A stretch of DNA of 22,355 nt from Gemmatimonadota bacterium (GCA_003695865.1 RFGQ01000217.1:1-22355); one strand, 5' to 3'; positions 1-7,827 are shown, counted from the stretch's first letter. Numbers and translations: made by a program. Notes: generated by a model not told the origin, from the sequence alone.

Positions 1-396
1 CGGGCGTACAACCGCCGTGCCTTCACCCGTTCGCTGCGGGCTGTGTTCGGGAGGGCGAGGCCGCCCGACGAGGGCACGATCGAGGCACTGTGGTACCTGC
101 TGCGGTTCGGCGGTGGCCTGCGGGTGGTACACCGTACGATCCGCTACCTGCACGAGCGTCGTCGCCTGAGAGATCGTTGGGTGGAGGCGCTGGTGCGCTG
201 TGAGGTTCCGCTGCGTTTCGTGGTCGGGATGGAAGACCCGGTCTCGGGGGCGGCGATGGCGGAGCGCTACGAGGCGCTGATCCCCACACCCGACATCGTG
301 CGCCTGGGCGGCATCGGGCACTTCCCCCAGCTCGAGGCGCCCGACGCGGTGCTCGCGGCGTTCGAGGCGTGGGTGGAGGGGGGCGCCGCCGGTTGA
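1..396 (+). CDS. alpha/beta hydrolase, 3' end only
   Basis: This is the C-terminal 131 residues of a protein whose start lies before the window. The frame is open from base 1 and stops at TGA 394-396. The tail has the usual end of an alpha/beta-hydrolase fold. A strand ending in a turn with an acidic residue (VVGMEDPVSG) would carry the catalytic Asp, and a late GIGHFPQLEAP segment would carry the catalytic His, followed by a last helix (AVLAAFEAWV). The nucleophile Ser and oxyanion region are outside the window, so the substrate cannot be inferred. The His-loop wording resembles haloalkane dehalogenase/epoxide hydrolase-like and general esterase members. No neighbour on this side points to a role. 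The fold call is fairly safe; the specific activity is unknown. Confidence 0.8.
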   Translation, partial: RAYNRRAFTRSLRAVFGRARPPDEGTIEALWYLLRFGGGLRVVHRTIRYLHERRRLRDRWVEALVRCEVPLRFVVGMEDPVSGAAMAERYEALIPTPDIVRLGGIGHFPQLEAPDAVLAAFEAWVEGGAAG

Positions 397-631
397 GCGC
401 AGCCGCACACACGTGTCGCCGTGGACGGCTTCGGATCTCGTCGGCGCCGCCGGATTGAGGACCCGGTGATCGACCATCCGTTGATCTCCGTCCCCGTTCT
501 GCCTTCCTTTCGCGGTCCCCCCCGGGACGGTCCGCCGCGTCCCGGTTCGCGACGAACGCGGCGCGGAGACCATCGCGTGGCCCGCGCCCACCGGAGCCCC
601 TCGGTGGGCTCCATGCCAAGGCAGACACACC
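397..631. other. intergenic region upstream of the PLP decarboxylase
   Basis: This is 235 bases with no convincing gene. It contains a perfect 7-bp stem, CCGGGAC at 522-528 and GTCCCGG at 539-545, with a 10-nt loop and no following T-run. It could be an mRNA structure or a weak terminator for the hydrolase. A loose TTGATC at 481-486 has no good -10 partner. I see no clear Shine-Dalgarno before the ATG at 632. Confidence 0.4.
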
Positions 632-2581
632 ATGGCCGGACCTTCCTTGCCCCACGACCCCGACGGCGCGATGCGGGCCTGGCTGCTCGGCCCCCGCGCC
701 GAGAACGCCGACCTGTTCGAGCGCTTGGTGACCGAGGCGCTGCGCGACCACGTGTTCTGGCGCCGCAACCACCATCCCGAAGACGGCTTCACGATCACCG
801 AGGCCGACAAGCGCCGCCCCGGCTACGACGCGGCGGTGGCCACCATGAAGCAGGAGCTGCTCGGCCTGCTCGCCGAACTCAAGCAGGGCGTGCCCTTCTT
901 CAGCGGGCGGTACAAGGGGCACATGAACTACGAGCAGACGATGGCCAGCCAGATTGGCTACTTCGCCGCCATGCTGTTCAACCCGAACAACGTGGCCGTG
1001 GAGGGGTCGCCCGTCACCACGCGGCTCGAACTCAAGGTGGCCCGCCAGCTCGCCGAAATGGTGGGCTACGATCCGGCGGCGAGTTGGGGGCACCTGACGG
1101 GCGGCGGCACGGTCGCCAACCTGCAGTCGATCTGGGTTGCGCGGAACCTGCTCTACTTCCCCCTCGCGGCCTATGGTACGGCCGCCGCCCTGGGCGTGGA
1201 CCTGGACGTGGCGCTGCCGGAGGGAGGGCGCGCGCCGATCACGTCGCTCGATCTTTGGCGGCTGCTCAACATCTCCAACGACGCCGCGCTCGACCTGTGG
1301 GAGCGGTTGTGGGCCGCCGCGCCGGCCGCCGACGTGCGGGCGGCGCTCGACGAGCATTCGCTCCAGGCCCAGGGCTACCAGGAGTACGGGCGGCGCATCG
1401 CGCACGCGTTCCCCGATCCGCTGCCCCCGGGCGTGGTGATCGTGTCGGCCACCGCGCACTACTCGTGGGAGAAGATCGTCCGCGCGCTGGGCATCGGCTC
1501 GAACCAGCTCGTCTACGTGCCGGTGGACCACCGCTACCGGATCGATCCGGACGCGCTCTGGGAGACGATCGGGCGGCTGACCGAGCGCCGGCAGCCCATC
1601 CTGGCCTGCGTGACCGTGAACGGCACCACGGAAGAGAGCGCGGTCGACCGGCTCGACCGGGTGCTCGAGGTACGCGAGCGGGCCGAGCGGGAGTTGGGAG
1701 TGGCGTTCCATCTACACTCGGATTCGGCCTACGGTGGGTACGCGGCCGCGGTCACCCGCGCCGCCGATGGATCCCGTCGCACGGCGGAGCAGATCCGGGC
1801 GTCGACCGGCATCGACTGGCCGGACGAGGGCTGGGTGCGTTCGATGGAGGCACTCGCGCAGGCCGACTCGATCACCATCGATCCGCACAAGCTGGGCTAC
1901 GTGCCCTATCCGGCGGGGGCGTTCCTGCTGCGCGACCGGCGCGCCCGCGCCCTGGTCTCGATCGACCCGCCCTACCTGCAGCCGGCCGAGGGCGTCGAGG
2001 AGGGCGACGACCTCTTCCTGGGCAAGTACATCTTCGAGGGCAGCAAGCCGGGAGCGGCGGCGGCCGCCGTGTGGCTGAGCCACCAGGTGCTGCCGCTCGA
2101 CGAGCGGGGCTACGGTCATCTGGTGGAGCGCACCGTGGTGGGGGCGCGACGACTCTACGGCGCGCTTCGTGAGGCCGATCTGGACCCGTTCCGGCTCGTG
2201 CTGCTCCCCGAGCCCGACATCAACATCGTGTGCTACATCGCCACGCACCCGGCCTGCGCCGATCTGCAGCGCGTCAACGCACTGAACGAGGGCATCTACG
2301 CCCGCATGAGCCTGAACACGCCGGGCGCGCAGCCCGAGTACATCATCACGCGCACCCGCTTCACGTCGCCCATGTACGACGGCGCGGTGGTGCCGCTTCT
2401 GGACGCGCTCGGCGTGTCGGAAGACGCGTGGCGCGAGCGCGCGGACGGCCTGGTCGTGCTTCGCTCCACGGTCATGGATCCGTTTCTGGGCTCGGGGGCC
2501 GGACCCGATCACGCGCGCGGGTTCGTCGAGGCGCTGGGGCGCGCGTGCGAGGCGGCGTACGCCGCCCTGGAGGGGGTCTGA
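632..2581 (+). CDS. group II pyridoxal-phosphate-dependent decarboxylase (tyrosine/aromatic amino-acid decarboxylase-like)
   Basis: A 649-residue PLP enzyme of the group II amino-acid decarboxylase family, which also holds glutamate, tyrosine and aromatic-L-amino-acid decarboxylases. Visible motifs are PFFSGRYKGHMNYE near residues 88-101, TGGGTVANLQSIW in the first third, HLHSDSAYGG with D364 (pairs with the PLP ring nitrogen), and DPHKLGYVPYP with K420 as the Schiff-base lysine. Family knowledge: the long form (about 600-650 aa) with the GRYKGHMN block resembles bacterial tyrosine decarboxylases of lactic acid bacteria rather than the roughly 480-aa plant/animal enzymes. The start at 632 gives a sensible N terminus, although no strong ribosome-binding site is visible. 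The gene stands alone, convergent with doxX, with no amino-acid/amine antiporter nearby, so an acid-resistance role is not supported here. The substrate cannot be told from sequence; a C-S or other amino-acid lyase role within the PLP fold is less likely. Confidence 0.88.
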   Translation: MAGPSLPHDPDGAMRAWLLGPRAENADLFERLVTEALRDHVFWRRNHHPEDGFTITEADKRRPGYDAAVATMKQELLGLLAELKQGVPFFSGRYKGHMNYEQTMASQIGYFAAMLFNPNNVAVEGSPVTTRLELKVARQLAEMVGYDPAASWGHLTGGGTVANLQSIWVARNLLYFPLAAYGTAAALGVDLDVALPEGGRAPITSLDLWRLLNISNDAALDLWERLWAAAPAADVRAALDEHSLQAQGYQEYGRRIAHAFPDPLPPGVVIVSATAHYSWEKIVRALGIGSNQLVYVPVDHRYRIDPDALWETIGRLTERRQPILACVTVNGTTEESAVDRLDRVLEVRERAERELGVAFHLHSDSAYGGYAAAVTRAADGSRRTAEQIRASTGIDWPDEGWVRSMEALAQADSITIDPHKLGYVPYPAGAFLLRDRRARALVSIDPPYLQPAEGVEEGDDLFLGKYIFEGSKPGAAAAAVWLSHQVLPLDERGYGHLVERTVVGARRLYGALREADLDPFRLVLLPEPDINIVCYIATHPACADLQRVNALNEGIYARMSLNTPGAQPEYIITRTRFTSPMYDGAVVPLLDALGVSEDAWRERADGLVVLRSTVMDPFLGSGAGPDHARGFVEALGRACEAAYAALEGV

Positions 2582-2582
2582 G

Positions 2583-2601
2583 CGTCCGGGTGGTGCGGAC
2601 G
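2583..2601. terminator. possible bidirectional hairpin between convergent genes
   Basis: A perfect 6-bp stem, CGTCCG (2583-2588) and CGGACG (2596-2601), with a 7-nt loop, sits 2 bases after the decarboxylase stop and 17 bases before the doxX stop. There is no T-run on either strand, so intrinsic termination is uncertain. Confidence 0.3.
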
Positions 2602-2617
2602 GAGGCCGACGCGACCT

Positions 2618-3079
2618 TCAGGGTCGGTCGCGCAGCCGCTCCACCAGGGCCGGCACGGTCCACCAGTCCTCGTCCTGCGGAACCCAGAGGAGGAAGATCA
2701 CCAGGGCCGCGCGGGGGAGGACGTGGGTGGTGAGGTCGAAGAACGGATCGGCCAGCAGGTGACCGAAGGTGACCGTGACGAGCACGGCCGCCTGCGCGAG
2801 CAGGGCGGGGCGCCGCCAGACGCCCAGCAGGAGCAACGCGCCGCTGACGAGCTCGACAAAGGGGATCGCCGTGCCCACGGCCCAGAGTGACCACACCGGA
2901 AGGAAGCTGTCGGCGTAGCCGTCGATGAAGAAACGGCGTGCGTGCTCCACAGGGCCCATGCCGAACACCTTGGCCCAGCCGGGCATGAAGAACATCAGGC
3001 CGAGCGAGAGGCGGGCGAAGAGCAGCGCCCAGGCCTGGCCGCGGACCCAGTCGTCGTTCACGACGTCCCGAAGGTTCAT
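2618..3079 (-). CDS. DoxX family membrane protein
   Basis: A 153-residue integral membrane protein of the DoxX family. It has four hydrophobic segments at roughly 16-36 (ARLSLGLMFFMPGWAKVFG), 66-86 (GTAIPFVELVSGALLLLGVW), 88-108 (PALLAQAAVLVTVTFGHLLA) and 120-136 (VLPRAALVIFLLWVP). The PGWAKVFGMG element at the end of helix 1 is the typical DoxX hallmark. DoxX proteins are small four-helix inner-membrane proteins. Some are linked to thiosulfate:quinone oxidoreductase or to redox homeostasis and oxidative stress, but most have no known reaction. The gene is convergent with the decarboxylase and divergent from the NPP gene, so it is probably monocistronic. A G-rich stretch lies just upstream of its ATG. 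A putative promoter is listed separately. The function beyond the family is not determinable. Confidence 0.85.
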   Translation of the reverse strand: MNLRDVVNDDWVRGQAWALLFARLSLGLMFFMPGWAKVFGMGPVEHARRFFIDGYADSFLPVWSLWAVGTAIPFVELVSGALLLLGVWRRPALLAQAAVLVTVTFGHLLADPFFDLTTHVLPRAALVIFLLWVPQDEDWWTVPALVERLRDRP

Positions 3080-3120
3080 GACGGTGCCCCCGTGCGGTCT
3101 TCAACGCGTGCCCGCGGCCG

Positions 3121-3179
3121 CCTCGACCGAAGGCGGCGCGGTGGTAACGAGATAACGCGCGCGGGGGACTCGGTCGAGG
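3121..3179. repeat. 10-bp inverted repeat in the doxX/NPP divergent region
   Basis: CCTCGACCGA at 3121-3130 and its exact reverse complement TCGGTCGAGG at 3170-3179 are separated by 39 bases. The pair brackets the putative doxX promoter, and the right arm overlaps its -35 element. This looks like a two-half-site operator or a long-loop hairpin; no regulator is identified. Confidence 0.5.
3150..3177 (-). promoter_or_regulatory. putative sigma70-like promoter for doxX
   Basis: On the minus strand a TCGACC -35 (3172-3177) is followed after 16 bases by TTATCT (3150-3155). This predicts a start about 65 bases before the doxX ATG. The match is partial and the call is by eye only. Confidence 0.35.
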
Positions 3180-3209
3180 GCCCCGTTCGGTGAAGCAACG
3201 CTGCGGCTC

Positions 3210-3238
3210 TCGACCTGGCGACCTGCGCGCGCTAGCGT
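3210..3238 (+). promoter_or_regulatory. putative sigma70-like promoter for the NPP gene
   Basis: TCGACC (3210-3215), 17 bases, then TAGCGT (3233-3238). Transcription would start near 3245, upstream of the GGAGGTGA ribosome-binding site at 3282-3289. This agrees with a translation start at 3295 and not with the earlier possible start at 3190. Confidence 0.4.
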
Positions 3239-3281
3239 GGGCCGAACGCCACGGAGAAGTGGCTGAGCGACTCGAACGTGC

Positions 3282-3289
3282 GGAGGTGA
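3282..3289 (+). promoter_or_regulatory. strong Shine-Dalgarno that fixes the NPP start
   Basis: GGAGGTGA is a full match to the anti-Shine-Dalgarno sequence and ends 5 bases before GTG 3295. The frame is open further upstream, to 3190, but no comparable site precedes the earlier start codon. Confidence 0.6.
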
Positions 3290-3294
3290 GTGCC

Positions 3295-4689
3295 GTGGCG
3301 CCTTGCAGGGACGAAGCCATCAGGAGAGCGCGCGGCGGCCGAGAAGGCGGCCCGACCGTGCCGGGAGAGGGCCTCCCCGGGGCCCGCCGCGGGTGGTGCC
3401 GCAGAGCCCGGGCCGCTCTGCTCGCGGTTCTGTCGGCGCTGGTCCTGGGCGGCGTGGCGGCGGCAGGCCCCGCTCGACTCACCGCCCAGGAGACGGGCTC
3501 GGCCAGCCCGACGGGCGGCGTCAACGCGGCCCGCTGGCTCGATGCCCCCTACGTGGTCCTCGTCTCGTTCGACGGCTTCGCCGACCGCTACCTCGACGCG
3601 CACGATCTCCCGAACTTCGGACGCGTCTTGGAGCGGGGCGTGCGGGCGCAGGGGATGATCCCCTCGTTTCCCACCAAGACGTTTCCCAACCACTACACGC
3701 TCGTCACGGGCCTTTATCCCGGCCACCACGGAATCGTGGCCAACACCTTCATGGATCCGGCGACCGGCAGGACGTATCGCATCTCGGACCGCGCCGCCGT
3801 GGAGGACGGCGGCTGGTACGGGGGCGAGCCGCTGTGGATGACCGCCGAGCGGCAGGGCATGGTGGCGGCTTCGTTCTTCTGGGTCGGGAGCGAGGCGGAG
3901 GGGCTTCGTCCCACGCACTGGCGTCGTTTCGACGGGTCCGTCCCGGAGGACGCCCGGGTGGACCAGGTGCTCGAGTGGCTCGCGGCGCCCGCCGCCGAGC
4001 GGCCGCACCTCATCACGACCTACTTCGAGCTGGTGGACGACGCAGGACACCGCTACGGGCCGGATTCACCCGACCTGGTGCCCGCACTGCGCGAGGCGGA
4101 TCGCCTCGTCGGCCGTCTGCTGGACGGCATCGACCGGCTCCCCTACGGCGACCGGGTCTACCTAGTGCTCGTGTCCGATCACGGCATGGACCAGCACCCG
4201 GCCGCGCGCACCGTCTACATGGAGGATGCGGTCGACCTGAGCGGCCTGCGCTTCGGCAACACCGGCGAGGTCGTGAACGTGTACGTGACGGGCGGCCGCG
4301 CGCGGGCGCGCGCGCTGCGCGACCGGCTCAACACGGGGCTCGAGGGCGTGCGCTTCTACCTGCGCGAAGAGACCCCCGCGCGCTTCCACTACCGGGCCGA
4401 CCCGCGGGCGGGCGACCTGGTGGGGGTGCCCGACCCGCACGTGATGGTGTTCCCCACCCGCGACCGGGCGGCGCGTGACGGTGGCGGCCACGGCTGGGAC
4501 CCCGAGTACCAGGGCATGCGAGCCCTCTTCGTGGCCGCGGGTCCACGCCTGAAGGCGGGAGCGACGATCCCCGCCTTCCAGAACGTGCACGTCTACCCGT
4601 TTCTGGCCGAGTTGCTGGGCCTCACGCCCGCGCCCGGCATCGACGGAGACGCACGCGTCCTGAAGGGGGCGCTCCGGGACGGCGGCTGA
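3295..4689 (+). CDS. secreted nucleotide pyrophosphatase/phosphodiesterase (NPP/alkaline phosphatase superfamily)
   Basis: A 464-residue protein from the GTG at 3295, chosen because of the GGAGGTGA site just upstream. The N terminus is basic, then a hydrophobic stretch at about 38-58 (ALLAVLSALVLGGVAAAG) looks like a signal peptide or anchor, so export is expected. The catalytic domain follows the ecto-NPP pattern of two zinc sites. D93 is in VSFDGF and the nucleophile T129 is in PTKTFPNHYTLVTGLYPGHHG. D248 and H252 are in VDDAGH, D295 and H296 in VSDHGMD, and H399 in GGHGWDP. The full metal set is present, so it should be active. Family knowledge: these enzymes cleave phosphodiester or pyrophosphate bonds of nucleotides, or of phospholipid head groups in some members; the exact substrate is not readable here. 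It ends 45 bases before the convergent DUF2207 gene. Starting at 3190 instead would add 35 residues with no recognisable feature. Confidence 0.9.
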   Translation: MAPCRDEAIRRARGGREGGPTVPGEGLPGARRGWCRRARAALLAVLSALVLGGVAAAGPARLTAQETGSASPTGGVNAARWLDAPYVVLVSFDGFADRYLDAHDLPNFGRVLERGVRAQGMIPSFPTKTFPNHYTLVTGLYPGHHGIVANTFMDPATGRTYRISDRAAVEDGGWYGGEPLWMTAERQGMVAASFFWVGSEAEGLRPTHWRRFDGSVPEDARVDQVLEWLAAPAAERPHLITTYFELVDDAGHRYGPDSPDLVPALREADRLVGRLLDGIDRLPYGDRVYLVLVSDHGMDQHPAARTVYMEDAVDLSGLRFGNTGEVVNVYVTGGRARARALRDRLNTGLEGVRFYLREETPARFHYRADPRAGDLVGVPDPHVMVFPTRDRAARDGGGHGWDPEYQGMRALFVAAGPRLKAGATIPAFQNVHVYPFLAELLGLTPAPGIDGDARVLKGALRDGG

Positions 4690-4694
4690 TCGGG

Positions 4695-4720
4695 CGCCGG
4701 GCTCCTCGTGGTGGCCGGCG
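4695..4720. terminator. possible bidirectional hairpin between NPP and DUF2207 genes
   Basis: CGCCGG (4695-4700) pairs with CCGGCG (4715-4720) across a 14-nt loop in the 45-base convergent gap. No T-run follows, so termination is only suggested by position. Confidence 0.25.
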
Positions 4721-4734
4721 AGGTGGACCGGGGC

Positions 4735-6546
4735 TCAGAATCCGCCGCCGCCTCCCCCGCCGAAGCCGCCGCCCACACCGCCTCCGCCCGAAAACCCCGA
4801 GCCCCCCGACGAGCGCGGCGCCGAGCGCATGGCGCCGGCCGTGCTCGACGCCATCGACTCGAGCTGCCGCGAGAAGCTGATGGTGTCGAACGGTCGGTGC
4901 GACACGTACCACTGCGGCGGCTCGGCGTAGAGCGAACGGAACGCCCGGGCCCAGTGGCGCTCGGCACCCAGCGCCATGGCGAACGGCAGCAGCCGCTCGA
5001 ACATCTCGGGACCCGTGATCATGCGGCGGAAGCGGTCGGACTCGACGCGCTCGATGAACTCTTCGAGGCCGAGCGCGTGCTCGCGCGCCCGTGCCCCGGC
5101 CCGCGTGCGCCGCGGCATGAGCATCCCGAAGACGATCACGGGGACGCCCGTGAGAGCGCCGGCCAGGATGGCGGGCGGCACCGGGCGCCCCGTGTTCTGC
5201 GCCCAGAGGGCGAGTCCGAAGGCTCCGGCGACGACGCTGAGCAGGCCGGCGGCGAGCCAGCGCTCGAGCACCTTGTCGGGCCGCGACGTGTAGTGTCCCT
5301 TCGCGATCAGGGCGTCGAAGAGCGCCGCTTGGAGCTTGGGGATCTCCTTGTAGAACTCGTTCTTGAGGTCGTCGAGCTCGACGGAATCGCGGTCCCCGCC
5401 GTCGAAGAGCGCCTCGAGCAGGCGCCGCTCGTGCGGCCGCAGATCGGCCCAGTCGCCCGGGGCGCTCAGGCGGTGGAAGCGGTAGGTCTCGCCGCCGAAC
5501 AGGCCGCGCAGACCCTCGAGCTCGACCTCCTCGATGCGTAGGTGCCCGCGCACGGCCAGGTCGACCAGGGTGGCGGTGATGTCTCTCATGTCGACCCGGT
5601 TGTCGACGATCGTGCCCAGTTCGCCGGGCGAGAGGTCTTCGGGCGGTTCGTACTGCGGCACCACGGCGCCGCGCTGGGGGTCGCGCCCGTGGCGCTTCCA
5701 CAGCGTGTACATGAGCAGGAGCGAGAGCAGCGGCAGCACGAAGAACGCGTTGGCCGACGCCGTTCGGGCCGCCTTCGTGAGCGCGCCGGGCCGCCGGACG
5801 ACCCCGGGATCCCAACCCACCGCGATCGTGAGCCCCTCCCCCGGCCGGAACGGACGGGTCGTCTCAAAATAGAATCCGTCCTCTAGTTCACCGATCTGCA
5901 CGTCCTCGCCGCGTTCGCCGAAGGCGCCCGTGAAGGCCACGGCCCGAGCGCCCGTCACGCCTTCGGGTAGCTCGACGATGGCCGAAGCACGCCGGATGGG
6001 GATCTCCCACTCGCTTCCGGTCACGTTCCAGAAGAGTTCGTCGCGACCCTGCTCGAAGCCCTCATCCGCCTCGTCGAAGAAGCGCAGGCCGTTGGCGACC
6101 TGGTAGCGGAGCGTAACGGTGCGCTCCGCGTCCCGCGCGTCGGGCACCCACACCTTGACGCGCACGTCGCGCCCGCGGTGCCGTACGGTGTGCTCGAGTG
6201 GCGTCCCGTCCTCGCCCAACACGGCCACCACGTCGAGCAGCAGCGTGTAGTTGAGGCCCTCGGGCGTCACGTAGCGCACGGGGATGTCGCGGTAGATGCC
6301 GTTCCACGAGCCGTCGAAGCGGAAGCGGATCGACTCGAGCACGTCCAGCGACCCGTCGCGCCGCACCTCGAGCCGGGCGTCGAACGATTCGATCGAGAGT
6401 CGCCGCGTCTGCGCCGCGGATCCGGCCGGCGCGGCCAGCGCCGAGGCCGTCAGCAGCAGGGCCCAGCCCATGAACCCGGCGGCGCGGGCGCGGGCGACGC
6501 GGTGTCGGTCGTCCCATCCGGGGAGAAACCGCTCGATCCGTCTCAT
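4735..6546 (-). CDS. DUF2207 domain membrane protein with glycine-rich C terminus
   Basis: A 603-residue predicted membrane protein of the DUF2207 family. The start is the ATG at 6544-6546, preceded by GAGGAGGG. The frame is open far upstream, but that stretch overlaps the GNAT gene and is not used. The order is a signal peptide/hydrophobic segment near 24-45 (GWALLLTASALAAPAG), then an extracytoplasmic beta-rich DUF2207 domain with the signature SIRFRFDGSWNGIYRDIPVRY. A first transmembrane helix follows around NAFFVLPLLSLLLMYTLW, then a cytoplasmic region with EPPEDLSPGELGTIVDNR. Two more helices lie near AGLLSVVAGAFGLALW and AILAGALTGVPVIVFG, before a tail of nearly pure glycine ending GGGGGGF. 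Family knowledge: the biochemical role is unknown; such genes are often beside lemA, as here. The ATG overlaps the TGA of the upstream GNAT gene by 4 bp (ATGA), implying translational coupling. Confidence 0.88.
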   Translation of the reverse strand: MRRIERFLPGWDDRHRVARARAAGFMGWALLLTASALAAPAGSAAQTRRLSIESFDARLEVRRDGSLDVLESIRFRFDGSWNGIYRDIPVRYVTPEGLNYTLLLDVVAVLGEDGTPLEHTVRHRGRDVRVKVWVPDARDAERTVTLRYQVANGLRFFDEADEGFEQGRDELFWNVTGSEWEIPIRRASAIVELPEGVTGARAVAFTGAFGERGEDVQIGELEDGFYFETTRPFRPGEGLTIAVGWDPGVVRRPGALTKAARTASANAFFVLPLLSLLLMYTLWKRHGRDPQRGAVVPQYEPPEDLSPGELGTIVDNRVDMRDITATLVDLAVRGHLRIEEVELEGLRGLFGGETYRFHRLSAPGDWADLRPHERRLLEALFDGGDRDSVELDDLKNEFYKEIPKLQAALFDALIAKGHYTSRPDKVLERWLAAGLLSVVAGAFGLALWAQNTGRPVPPAILAGALTGVPVIVFGMLMPRRTRAGARAREHALGLEEFIERVESDRFRRMITGPEMFERLLPFAMALGAERHWARAFRSLYAEPPQWYVSHRPFDTISFSRQLESMASSTAGAMRSAPRSSGGSGFSGGGGVGGGFGGGGGGGF

Positions 6547-7706
6547 GGACCCTCCTCGGGTTCGTGGCCGCCACTCCCGTCCACGATCGGCGCCTCGAAG
6601 AGCCGCCAGCGGCGGTAAGCGCGCATGCCCATGGCCTGGATGGGTGAGATCATCTGCTCGTTGTCTTCCAGCACCCAGGATGCCTCCGCGCCGGTCGCGC
6701 CCGCGGCGCGGCCCCGCCGGTAGACCTCGTGGAGGAACAGCGGCAGGATGCCGCCGCGGCGGAACTGCGGCCGGATGCCCAGCGCCACGAGGCGGCCGAA
6801 GTCCACACGCCGCCCTTCGATGAGCAGGCGCGCGATCGACAGCGGCGTGAGCCGCCCGGAGCGGATCTTGTGGAAAACGCGGTTGAGGTCGCGCACCATG
6901 AGCAGGAAGCCGGCCGGCTCGTTCTCGACTTCCGCGATGAAGGCGAGATCGGCGTAGAGCACCTGCCGCATCTCCTTTGCCACGAACAGGAACTCCTCCC
7001 GCGACATGGGCACGAAGCCCCAGTTGCGCTCCCACGCCTCGTTGTAGATGCGCCAGCAGATGTCTACGTCGGCCTGGAAGTTGCGCATGTCGAGCGTGCG
7101 GAAGGTGAAGCCGTGCCGCTCGCGGGCGCGTTCGGCCAGACGGGCGACCCGCTCGGGCACCCGGTCCACTTCGTCCACGGTCAGCTTGAACCCCAGCAAG
7201 TCCTTGACCGGGGCGAGGCCGGCGTCGCGGAGCAGGCGCTCGTAGTAGGGAGGATTCCAGGGCGTCTGCAGGACCGGATGTTCGTCGAACCCCTCCACGA
7301 GGAGGCCGGCCTCGTAGTTGGTGGAGGGATTCACGGGCCCTCGCAGCGCGTCGAGGCCGCGCTCGGCGAGCCACCCGCGCGCCGCGTCCACGAGCGCCGA
7401 GGCCACGTCGCCGTCGTCGACGCACTCGAAAAAGCCGAAGAACCCGGTGCGGTCACCCGCGAAGCGGTTGTGCGCCCGGTTCTCGATCGCCGCGATGCGT
7501 CCGAGGGGGCGACCCCGGTCCTCGGCGAGGAACAGGGCGATGTCGGCCTCGCGGTAGAACGGGTGTCGACGGGTGTCGAGCACCTCGTGCACCATGAGCC
7601 TGAAGGGGGGCACCCATACGGGATCGCGCAGATTGCCCTCGAGCCGGAAGGGCACGTCCACGAATCGACGCAAACCACGTTTGGTCTCCACGCGCACGAT
7701 GTTCAC
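6543..7706 (-). CDS. GNAT-superfamily-like protein of unknown function
   Basis: A 387-residue protein starting at GTG 7704-7706, with GGTGAG 5 bases upstream. It looks like an acyl-CoA N-acyltransferase (GNAT) fold protein. An N-terminal half contains the strand PLGRIAAIENRAHN and the GFFGFFECVDD element. A central block, GPVNPSTNYEAGLLVEGFDE, is followed by PWNPPYYERLLRDAG. The C-terminal half ends in the GNAT-like string RPQFRRGGILPLFLHEVYRRG and SWVLEDNEQM, which would bind acyl-CoA pyrophosphate and shape the substrate pocket. Family knowledge: long proteins of this type are usually annotated as hypothetical or N-acetyltransferase, with no assigned substrate. It lies between lemA (121-base gap) and the DUF2207 gene (4-bp overlap), so it is probably co-expressed with them. 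A role in modifying a cell-envelope component is a guess from context only. Confidence 0.75.
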   Translation of the reverse strand: MNIVRVETKRGLRRFVDVPFRLEGNLRDPVWVPPFRLMVHEVLDTRRHPFYREADIALFLAEDRGRPLGRIAAIENRAHNRFAGDRTGFFGFFECVDDGDVASALVDAARGWLAERGLDALRGPVNPSTNYEAGLLVEGFDEHPVLQTPWNPPYYERLLRDAGLAPVKDLLGFKLTVDEVDRVPERVARLAERARERHGFTFRTLDMRNFQADVDICWRIYNEAWERNWGFVPMSREEFLFVAKEMRQVLYADLAFIAEVENEPAGFLLMVRDLNRVFHKIRSGRLTPLSIARLLIEGRRVDFGRLVALGIRPQFRRGGILPLFLHEVYRRGRAAGATGAEASWVLEDNEQMISPIQAMGMRAYRRWRLFEAPIVDGSGGHEPEEGP

Positions 7707-7786
7707 GGGCGCTCACCACTCTCTTTCTTGTGTGCAAAGCTTCTTGGTCGACGACCGCCCGGGGAGGGGACGGCCCGTGCGGCGAT

Positions 7787-7802
7787 GCGTCCGGGTGGAC
7801 GC
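7787..7802. terminator. short hairpin downstream of lemA
   Basis: A perfect 6-bp stem, GCGTCC (7787-7792) and GGACGC (7797-7802), with a 4-nt loop lies 25 bases after the lemA stop on the minus strand. There is no U-tract. It may be an attenuator or RNA-processing/stability hairpin inside the operon rather than a full terminator. Confidence 0.3.
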
Positions 7803-7827
7803 CGACGTCGAGCGGGCCACGCCTCGC

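Noticed and set aside
23..1711. A 562-residue open frame on the minus strand over the hydrolase and decarboxylase genes
   Set aside because: Low-complexity Arg/His/Gly/Pro composition with no domain; it is antisense to clear genes. Long antisense frames are expected at this GC content.
4735..4810. Run of GCC/GGC-rich triplets that looks like a DNA microsatellite
   Set aside because: It is the glycine-rich C-terminal coding part of the DUF2207 protein, common in this family, and not an independent repeat element.
6547..7425. N-terminal extension of the DUF2207 frame up to 7425, making 896 residues
   Set aside because: The extra stretch is Arg-rich and lies antiparallel in frame over the GNAT gene. 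The ATG at 6544-6546 has a good GAGGAGGG site, a signal peptide follows, and it makes an ATGA junction.
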